12,586 bases of DNA from a bacterium (GTDB taxonomy: Bacteria; Pseudomonadota; Alphaproteobacteria; Caulobacterales; Hyphomonadaceae), in NCBI GenBank assembly GCA_030824255.1, contig JAVBYB010000535.1, positions 1-12,586 on the forward strand, in the 5' to 3' direction. Below, one piece after another: positions 7,229 through 12,586 of the stretch; the first letter of the stretch is position 1, and each line of letters begins with the position of its first letter. Position numbers and translations under genes: made by a program. The notes below the pieces were generated by a model. That model was not told where the DNA came from. It searched no databases and saw only the letters and a list, made by a program, of their open reading frames with translations.

Positions 7229-7518
7229 TCCACAACGACCATCGCACGCGGCATGCATACATGCGCGCTCGGCAGAATCGCGACGCGCGTCATCGCGTGT
7301 TCAAAACGTCGCCACACCTACGGGTGAACCCCGAGTTTTGTTCGAAAAATATTTCGTATTTGCAGTTTCTGAGGTCTCGTCTTCAAGCTCGCCCGAGCAG
7401 TGGGCTGCGCACCTGCCAAACGGAAGTCGAGATGAAGGTCACATGGCCGCGGGGGACAATGCCAGACAGGTCATCGTTGCCTGCGCTGAACGATCAGGCG
7501 ACCGTTGATGCGCAGTAG
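7219..7518 (+). CDS. Possible small 99-residue ORF of unknown function
   Basis: Unrecognised sequence. The case for translation is positional: the ATG at 7219 overlaps the ABC transporter end by 10 bases and is preceded by AGGAGG (7206-7211) with ideal 7-base spacing. Its stop at 7516-7518 overlaps the start of the LuxR-type gene, so ABC transporter, this ORF and luxR would form an unbroken coupled series. The first 30 codons are rich in G/C third positions like the neighbours. The middle (about 7335-7380) turns AT-rich, looking more like a regulatory region. The product would be Arg/His-rich at the N-terminus (RTRHAYMRARQNRDARHR), with no signal peptide and no membrane segment. It could be a small regulator or peptide, or the gap may be an ordinary leader with a chance ORF. 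It does not look like a lasso precursor. Confidence 0.35.
   Translation: MLLIHNDHRTRHAYMRARQNRDARHRVFKTSPHLRVNPEFCSKNISYLQFLRSRLQARPSSGLRTCQTEVEMKVTWPRGTMPDRSSLPALNDQATVDAQ
7343..7356. promoter_or_regulatory. AT-rich dyad upstream of luxR-type gene
   Basis: CGAAAAATATTTCG is a 14-base near-perfect palindrome (one mismatched pair) inside an AT-rich patch (about 7335-7380) that contrasts with the surrounding GC-rich DNA. It lies about 150 bases before the LuxR-type start. AT-rich dyads of this kind commonly mark promoters or operators in GC-rich genomes. No -35/-10 pair could be assigned with confidence. Confidence 0.3.
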
Positions 7519-8239
7519 GTTCTGGGCGTTTGTGGAAGCATGTGACGAGGCGCAGTCAATACGCGCCGTCAAGGACCTGCTCGCCCCGGCGCTGCGATCG
7601 CAGGGCATCGAAAGCTATGCGATCATGACCCATGTGCCGCCGCGTGATCTGGGCAGCCTTGCCGTCCTTGTTCACAACTGGTCACAGGAAGCCATCGAGC
7701 ACGTCTTTCTCGAAGGCACAATCAATCCGATCTTTGAAGCGATTGAACGCACGGATGACCCGTTGCACTGGTCCTCAAGCGACTGGCGCGCGACCTTGCG
7801 AAGGGACCAGCGCACCTGGCTTCACAGGTTGCGCCTGCTGGTTGCCGGGGAAAGCGTGACGAAGTCCCTGAAGTCGATACTGGTGAACGCCTCGTGCTCG
7901 CTCACGTCATCGGCACCGCTGCAGCCCGAACAGGCTCAGCTTTGCATGCACATCGCCAACTATGCCTACCAGCACATCCAGACGCTGCAGCGACCGCAGC
8001 TGCGTGAATCAGATCGCCTGACACAGCGCGAACATGAGTGCCTCTACCGGGCGGCGATACGCGGCGAGCGGCCAAGTGCGGTCGCGCGGGAGCTGGGCGT
8101 CAAGGTGTCGACGGTGCGGACGCTCCGACAGAAGGCCTACGGCCGTCTTGGCGCCGATAGTCCCGAGCAGGCCCTCTGGCGCATGATGGAGACGGGCCAA
8201 CTGTTCCAGGGTGGCCGCAAAACCAAGCGGCAGTCCTGA
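7508..8239 (+). CDS. LuxR-type transcriptional regulator with divergent autoinducer-binding-like domain
   Basis: 243 residues. The C-terminal LuxR-type HTH is clear (about 171-226): LTQREHECLYRAA, then AVARELGVKVSTVRTLRQKAYGRLGA. The N-terminal 160 residues have the length and layout of an acyl-homoserine-lactone binding domain, including the NP...DPLHWSS region corresponding to the conserved D-P and Trp of TraR/LuxR. By hand alignment of SQEAIEHV to the W-x3-Y stretch of TraR, ligand-contact Trp57, Tyr61 and Asp70 become Ala, Val and Asn, while Pro71 and Trp85 are kept. The ligand is therefore probably not a standard acyl-HSL, and no luxI-type synthase gene is in the window. The ATG at 7508 lacks a strong ribosome binding site; a TTG at 7505 is the only adjacent alternative. 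It lies between the exporter and the receptor and plausibly controls the receptor-isopeptidase genes starting 128 bases downstream. Confidence 0.85.
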   Translation: MRSRFWAFVEACDEAQSIRAVKDLLAPALRSQGIESYAIMTHVPPRDLGSLAVLVHNWSQEAIEHVFLEGTINPIFEAIERTDDPLHWSSSDWRATLRRDQRTWLHRLRLLVAGESVTKSLKSILVNASCSLTSSAPLQPEQAQLCMHIANYAYQHIQTLQRPQLRESDRLTQREHECLYRAAIRGERPSAVARELGVKVSTVRTLRQKAYGRLGADSPEQALWRMMETGQLFQGGRKTKRQS

Positions 8240-8302
8240 GGTCTTCGCCGTGCCGCCATGCGACTGACCGGACTCACTTGTCATTTTTCTGCAAAGTTTC
8301 GT

Positions 8303-8325
8303 CGCGCCCAAGGTAGGGTGGCGCG
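8303..8325. promoter_or_regulatory. Inverted repeat in the leader of the TonB-dependent receptor gene
   Basis: CGCGCC (8303-8308) and GGCGCG (8320-8325) are exact inverse complements with an 11-base spacer, 43 bases before the receptor ATG, in the 128-bp gap after the LuxR-type gene. An AT-richer stretch (about 8278-8300, including TTGTCATTTTTCTGC) precedes it and is the likeliest promoter location. It could be an operator or an mRNA hairpin; no consensus was matched. Confidence 0.25.
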
Positions 8326-8367
8326 CGTTCCTCGCAACATACCTCCCATAAGACATGTGAGGGTGGG

Positions 8368-11082
8368 ATGAACCGGAACAATCGGAGCCTTGGGGCGCGG
8401 CTCTCGCGGAGCCACACTTTGCGAGTTGGCTGTGCAGGGGGAATAGCGATCGCTTGGGCGCTGTCGCCCCCAGCCTACGCGCAGACGCAGACGGTCACAT
8501 TCGATATTGCGAGTCAGCCATTGGCGTCGGCATTGCTGAGCTATGGGCGACAGGCTGGACTCTCCGTGCTCGCGCCGAACGCTCTTGTCGATGGCAAGAC
8601 CGCGCCGCAAGTGAAAGGGCAATTCACGACGGCGGTTGCACTTGAAAAGCTTCTTTCCGGAAGCGGACTTCAATTCGAGTTCGTCAACGCTTCGGCGGTG
8701 CGTGTTGTCGCGAAGACCCAGGCGACCCGCCTTCCAGTCGGTCAGCCGCCTCTCAACGAGCCGTCAGGCATCGACGGCTCTGACAGGGTCGTCGTTGTCG
8801 GCACGACGATTCGTGGCGTCAGTCCGGATTCCTCTCCTGTCGAGATCTACACAGCAGAAGACATTTCGCGGTCAGGCGCGACAACTACCGAACAATTCGT
8901 CTCCAAGCTTACGCAGAATCTGGCGACCAATTCGCAATACGCTGCTGGTTCGACCGTCGCGACGGCAAACCCGAACAGCGTTACAACAGTCGATCTGCGG
9001 GGCCTGGGCGTTGGAACGACCCTGACACTGCTCAATGGCCGGCGGTTGGCGCTCTCAGACAGCGGTCAGAGCGCCGACGTCTCGCTCATCCCGATCGGCG
9101 CAATCAAGCGCGTGGAAGTGCTTACGGATGGCGCCTCAGCGATCTACGGGTCGGATGCGATTGGCGGTGTTGTCAATTTCGTACTGCGGGATGATTTCGA
9201 AGGGGCTGAGACCCGTCTTTCCTATGGCGGGGTAACAAGCGGCGGAATGCGCCAGGGCGACGCGAGCCAGAGTTTTGGGCAGCGTTGGGACGGCGGCAGT
9301 GGGATCCTATCCTACAACTATCATTCTGCTTCCGCTCTCGAGCGCTCTGAAAGGGATTTCTCGGCGCCGGCAGGGCGGGGCACCCTTACCCCGACCGACA
9401 CGCGGCACAACATCTTCGCGACCGTAACTCAGGATCTGGGCGATCGGCTCACGGTGAGTGCGGACGCTGGGTTTGCGTGGAGGAAGGTGAAGAACAGTTT
9501 CACGCAACCATCTCCTGGCTCCGACATCTTCGCCACATACAATGACTACACCAGCAAGACGGAGCAGGTCTTTGCTGCGATAGGCCTCGACTACGAGTTG
9601 AGTGACAAGCTCAACGCCTCTGTCGATGTTTCGTATTCCGAAGTCGATGTCGATGGAGCGCGCACGACCGACCTTTTCAACTTTGTTCCGCCGCTTCCGC
9701 TTTTTCACACCGACTTCAGCACAAACGACAAATCACTCGATTTCGTCGCCAAGCTAGAGGGCGTGGCGTTTTCCCTTCCGGCAGGTGACGCCCGCTTCTC
9801 GATTGGCGGAGGACAGCTCGAGCAGACTTTTCACGGCATCGGTGCGCTCTTCAACGTTCAAAGCGCTGGCACACTCGGGCGCAAGTCACCTTACGCGTTT
9901 GGCGAGCTGTTCGTACCGATCGTGAGCGCGTCACAGCATGTGCCGTTCTTTCACCGCGTCGAGCTGAGCCTTGCCGCGCGCTACACTGATTATCAGGATA
10001 CAAGTGACCCGTCCCTCAACCGTGATTTTGGTGACTCGACCGATCCCAAAATCGGCCTGTTGTGGGCGCCGATCGAGGATCTGACGCTCCGCGGCACCTA
10101 CGGCACATCGTTTCGCGCGCCTTCTCTGACGCAACTCGATTCGACATCGGCCGGACATTATATCTTCAACCAACCCATCAATGGCGTCCCGGCGACGATG
10201 ATGGCCCTGCTGGCGCAGGCTACCCCGGACCTCGGTCCCGAAACTGCTGAAACCTACTCGCTCGGATTTGATTTCGAGAGCGACGCGCTGCCTGGCTTTC
10301 GACTGAGCGGCACGTACTACAATATCGACTACACAAACCGCATCGGGATCGCTCCGACCGGCGGGCTTGACCCGTTTGCAAATGCTTCACTCCTGCCCGA
10401 CCTGGTCTATCGCGCCCCATCCCCTGCCTTCATCGAGGAGCAGCTTCGCGCATCGCCGCTCTTTGCAGGCCTCAACACGTCGGGTGTCGACCTTTCCGAT
10501 CCGCAGGCCGCGTCTGTCGCGTTGTTTGCGCTTCCCAACCTGTGGATCTACGACACCCGCTACAGAAACCTCGCTCTGTCGCAACAGGACGGGTTCGATC
10601 TCTCAGCCAGCCAGTCTATCGACACGCCTTGGGGCGATGCCAGGCTTGGCGGCACACTCACCCGCATCCTCAGCTACAGGCAGCAGGGTTCGCCCAGCTC
10701 TTCGGTTCTGACTGCCGTCGAGATTCCCGGCCAATCGCCGCACTGGCGTGGTCGTTTTTTCGCTGGTCTGACCCAAGGGCCGTTCGATGGCACGCTGAGC
10801 CTCAACTATGCGGACGACTACCGAAATCCCTGGGTTGCGGGAAACCCACCCGTCGATAGCTGGGCGACATTCGACCTCAATCTCGCGTACAGCTTGGATG
10901 ACAACCCCAAGGACGAACGCGGTGCACGCCTCAGTCTGAGCATCCAGAACCTGTTTGACGAGCCGCCGCCATTTCTTGGCGATGGCTCAAACCGGACAAT
11001 TCTTGCGCCGATCGGTTTTGATCCCGCGAATGCCAATCCGCTTGGCCGCACCGTTGTCGTGGGGATTTCGCAGAAGTGGTAA
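8368..11082 (+). CDS. TonB-dependent outer-membrane receptor with STN domain (candidate lasso-peptide receptor)
   Basis: 904-residue outer-membrane receptor that imports a ligand using TonB energy. Domains in order: signal peptide (1-38, cleavage after AYA); periplasmic STN (secretin/TonB N-terminal) domain (about 43-113, VTFDIASQPLASALLSYGRQAG), as in transducers that signal to FecR-type anti-sigma factors; a TonB-box-like DRVVVVGTTI (139-148); plug domain (about 152-275) with VDLRGLGVGTTLTLLNGRR and AIYGSDAIGGVVNF; and a beta-barrel to the C-terminus, ending in the expected aromatic residue (QKW). The ATG at 8368 follows GAGGGTGGG. No FecI/FecR pair lies in the window, so the STN partner is elsewhere or the domain is vestigial. 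The overlapping downstream gene is an Atxe2-type isopeptidase; in described lasso loci such receptors (often called OAR-like) sit beside that enzyme, which supports lasso-peptide uptake. The assignment to the receptor family is secure; the ligand is inferred. Confidence 0.96.
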   Translation: MNRNNRSLGARLSRSHTLRVGCAGGIAIAWALSPPAYAQTQTVTFDIASQPLASALLSYGRQAGLSVLAPNALVDGKTAPQVKGQFTTAVALEKLLSGSGLQFEFVNASAVRVVAKTQATRLPVGQPPLNEPSGIDGSDRVVVVGTTIRGVSPDSSPVEIYTAEDISRSGATTTEQFVSKLTQNLATNSQYAAGSTVATANPNSVTTVDLRGLGVGTTLTLLNGRRLALSDSGQSADVSLIPIGAIKRVEVLTDGASAIYGSDAIGGVVNFVLRDDFEGAETRLSYGGVTSGGMRQGDASQSFGQRWDGGSGILSYNYHSASALERSERDFSAPAGRGTLTPTDTRHNIFATVTQDLGDRLTVSADAGFAWRKVKNSFTQPSPGSDIFATYNDYTSKTEQVFAAIGLDYELSDKLNASVDVSYSEVDVDGARTTDLFNFVPPLPLFHTDFSTNDKSLDFVAKLEGVAFSLPAGDARFSIGGGQLEQTFHGIGALFNVQSAGTLGRKSPYAFGELFVPIVSASQHVPFFHRVELSLAARYTDYQDTSDPSLNRDFGDSTDPKIGLLWAPIEDLTLRGTYGTSFRAPSLTQLDSTSAGHYIFNQPINGVPATMMALLAQATPDLGPETAETYSLGFDFESDALPGFRLSGTYYNIDYTNRIGIAPTGGLDPFANASLLPDLVYRAPSPAFIEEQLRASPLFAGLNTSGVDLSDPQAASVALFALPNLWIYDTRYRNLALSQQDGFDLSASQSIDTPWGDARLGGTLTRILSYRQQGSPSSSVLTAVEIPGQSPHWRGRFFAGLTQGPFDGTLSLNYADDYRNPWVAGNPPVDSWATFDLNLAYSLDDNPKDERGARLSLSIQNLFDEPPPFLGDGSNRTILAPIGFDPANANPLGRTVVVGISQKW

Positions 11083-12586
11083 CATCGATTTGGGGTGTCG
11101 GCCGCGCTATCTCGCGTAGCGCAGCCGGACGCCTGACGCGTACCGGTGCGGCGGCGGTTGCAGTTGCGCTGGTTCTTGCTTGTACTCACCAGATCAATCC
11201 CGTCTGGGCGCAGGCGCGACCGGTAGAAGACAGTGCTCCGCGCGGGATCAGTGCGCTTGATCTAGTCCAGATCGCTCAACTCTCCAGCCTTTCCGTGTCA
11301 CCCGACCAGAGGTTTGCAGTTGTACGGCTCGACCGGGACAACGTGGAGCGAAACAAGACTGATCTGACCTGGTTCCGGGTCCGATTGCAGGACGGCAAGG
11401 TCAATCGCGTCTGCCATGCGGGCGATCCGCTCTGGGATGTGAATGGAGGCTTGGAAGGTGCGGTCCCTCAATGGTCGGCTGACGGGATGTGGGTCTACTT
11501 CCGAAGCCTCGAAGGCCAACAGGTGCAGGTCGTTCGCTGTGCTGCCGACGGCGCCAGGCGTGAGCAGGTCACGCAAGCGGAGGCGGACGTTCAGGACTTC
11601 ATCATTGATGGAAGCCAGACGCTTCACGTTGCACTTGAAGGGGCGTCCCGGGACGAGATCAAGCGTGCCGAGAGCAGGGAGTACGACGCTGGCGTACTGA
11701 TGGACGAGACGACGATCCCGGGGTTCCCGGTCGTTAGAAGCTTTCCATACAACGGCCGCATGGCGACATACAGAACAGTTCGTTCGCCGGACGCTGTCGC
11801 CGGGGGGCGACGCGCGCCGCTGCTCGGCGATCGACCGGTCCGCTTCGTATCGATGAAGCTATCTGAACGTACGATGCGGCCCGCCTCGAAAGCGACGGCG
11901 AAGCGATTTACGGAATGGTGGGCCGTCAGTCCCGGCGCACCTTACGACCCGTCTCACCGGGCTGAATTTGTGTCGCCGAACGGAAACCAGGTCGTCAAAA
12001 CCGTTCGGGCCGAGGGTTCAACACTGCCGGCAACGCCCACGAGCCGCTCTGGCTCTCTTTTGCAATGGAGCGACAGCAAGACCGGGGGCATCTCAGTCTG
12101 TCGCGAGACCGTTTGCAAGGACGCAGACGTCGTCTCCCCGCTCGGCTGGACAAGGGACGGGCTAAGCTTCGTTGTCCAGACCACGACGTTTGGCACAAGG
12201 GGTCTCCACCTATGGGATCCTGTGGCGAACACTTTGCGCCTTATGACCTCCACAGAGAATGAACTCGGATCTGCTCTGTCGGGCGTCTTTGGGAACTGTC
12301 ACACCGCCGCCGGTTCGTCGCTTGGCGAAGCCGTCTGCCTCGAGAGCGGCGCTGACAATCCGCCTCGGTTGGTCGCATTCAATCTTGAGACGGGAACGCG
12401 ACGCGTTCTGTTCGACCCCAACATGTCTCTTCGGACCAGCACGCTCGGCGTTGCGCAGAAGATTTCCATCAAGGACAGATGGGGAGGAGAGACCTATGGC
12501 CGGCTCGTCCTGCCGCGATCGTGGGTCGACCTGCCGGAGGGCGCGCGCCCGCGCCTGCCGCTCGTGATCACGTCCTACTTTTGTCC
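11076..12586 (+). CDS. Atxe2-type lasso-peptide isopeptidase, 3' end cut by window
   Basis: First 503 codons of a secreted serine hydrolase of the S9/prolyl-oligopeptidase fold. The characterised relative AtxE2 (Asticcacaulis excentricus) cuts the isopeptide bond of astexins, turning the lasso into a linear peptide. The N-terminus (about 20-45) is a signal sequence, with either a lipobox-like VLAC (33-36) or signal peptidase I cleavage near VWA-QA (45/46). Family-like stretches in the beta-propeller half: VERNKTDLTWF (90-100), QWSADGMWVYFRS, EYDAG (202-206), PPRLVAFNLETGTRR to LFDPN (about 429-449), and PLVITSYFC at the window edge, which marks entry into the hydrolase domain. The Ser-Asp-His triad would lie beyond the edge and cannot be checked. 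The GTG at 11076 is the only suitable start: the frame is open, and it precedes the signal sequence and overlaps the receptor stop (TAA at 11080-11082), so the two are translationally coupled. A generic S9 peptidase is the alternative. Confidence 0.85.
   Translation, partial: MVTSIWGVGRAISRSAAGRLTRTGAAAVAVALVLACTHQINPVWAQARPVEDSAPRGISALDLVQIAQLSSLSVSPDQRFAVVRLDRDNVERNKTDLTWFRVRLQDGKVNRVCHAGDPLWDVNGGLEGAVPQWSADGMWVYFRSLEGQQVQVVRCAADGARREQVTQAEADVQDFIIDGSQTLHVALEGASRDEIKRAESREYDAGVLMDETTIPGFPVVRSFPYNGRMATYRTVRSPDAVAGGRRAPLLGDRPVRFVSMKLSERTMRPASKATAKRFTEWWAVSPGAPYDPSHRAEFVSPNGNQVVKTVRAEGSTLPATPTSRSGSLLQWSDSKTGGISVCRETVCKDADVVSPLGWTRDGLSFVVQTTTFGTRGLHLWDPVANTLRLMTSTENELGSALSGVFGNCHTAAGSSLGEAVCLESGADNPPRLVAFNLETGTRRVLFDPNMSLRTSTLGVAQKISIKDRWGGETYGRLVLPRSWVDLPEGARPRLPLVITSYFC

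Noticed and set aside
7251..7325. 24-residue ORF starting MHTCALGRIATRV, resembling the LG-x-A-x3-T look of some lasso leaders
   Set aside because: It ends before any acceptable core with a Gly1 and Asp/Glu at 7-9 and has no ribosome binding site.
7399..7518. Possible lasso core GLRTCQTE (Gly1 to Glu8 ring) inside the 99-residue ORF
   Set aside because: The -2 residue is Ser rather than Thr, the leader lacks the usual conserved pattern, and the tail of about 30 residues is too long; judged a coincidence.
1..12586. tRNA, rRNA, CRISPR arrays and insertion sequences
   Set aside because: No cloverleaf-like segment, regularly spaced repeats or transposase reading frame was noticed on either strand; a dedicated scan was not possible.

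Overview
This is a GC-rich chromosomal or plasmid segment with several TonB/conjugation hallmarks of Alphaproteobacteria. The most likely source is a Caulobacterales, Sphingomonadales or Hyphomonadaceae-type organism; that is an inference from gene families, and no rRNA or other marker is present. It joins a conjugation region on the left to what looks like the regulatory, transport and degradation arm of a lasso-peptide locus on the right.

Left part (1-2251, minus strand): the end of a conjugative transfer module, traF (pilin-maturing S26 protease) followed by traG (VirD4-type coupling ATPase). The two are coupled through a one-base TGATG overlap, and traG runs off the left edge. A 335-bp gene-free stretch with several dyads (2252-2586) follows. 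Middle part (2587-4274, minus strand): an unrecognised 395-residue protein with a HEPN-like sequence signature, preceded by an Lrp/AsnC-family regulator. A 290-bp gap with a perfect 12-bp GC hairpin separates these from a GntR-family regulator (4565-5185, minus).

Right part (5456-12586, plus strand): reading away from the divergent gntR are a fused membrane-ATPase ABC exporter, a possible 99-residue ORF with an excellent ribosome binding site, a LuxR-type regulator with a degenerate autoinducer-binding half, a 904-residue TonB-dependent receptor with an N-terminal STN signalling domain, and the first 503 codons of a secreted protein. That last protein matches the Atxe2-type lasso-peptide isopeptidase family (S9/prolyl-oligopeptidase fold). 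It starts at a GTG overlapping the receptor stop codon and runs off the right edge before its catalytic domain.

Inferred working model: the outer-membrane receptor imports a lasso peptide, the co-translated isopeptidase opens its ring in the periplasm, the ABC protein may export the peptide, and the LuxR and GntR proteins control expression. The maturation enzymes (leader protease B, cyclase C) and a convincing precursor (A) are not visible in the window. They may lie beyond the right edge, or the locus may serve only to take up and degrade foreign lasso peptides.
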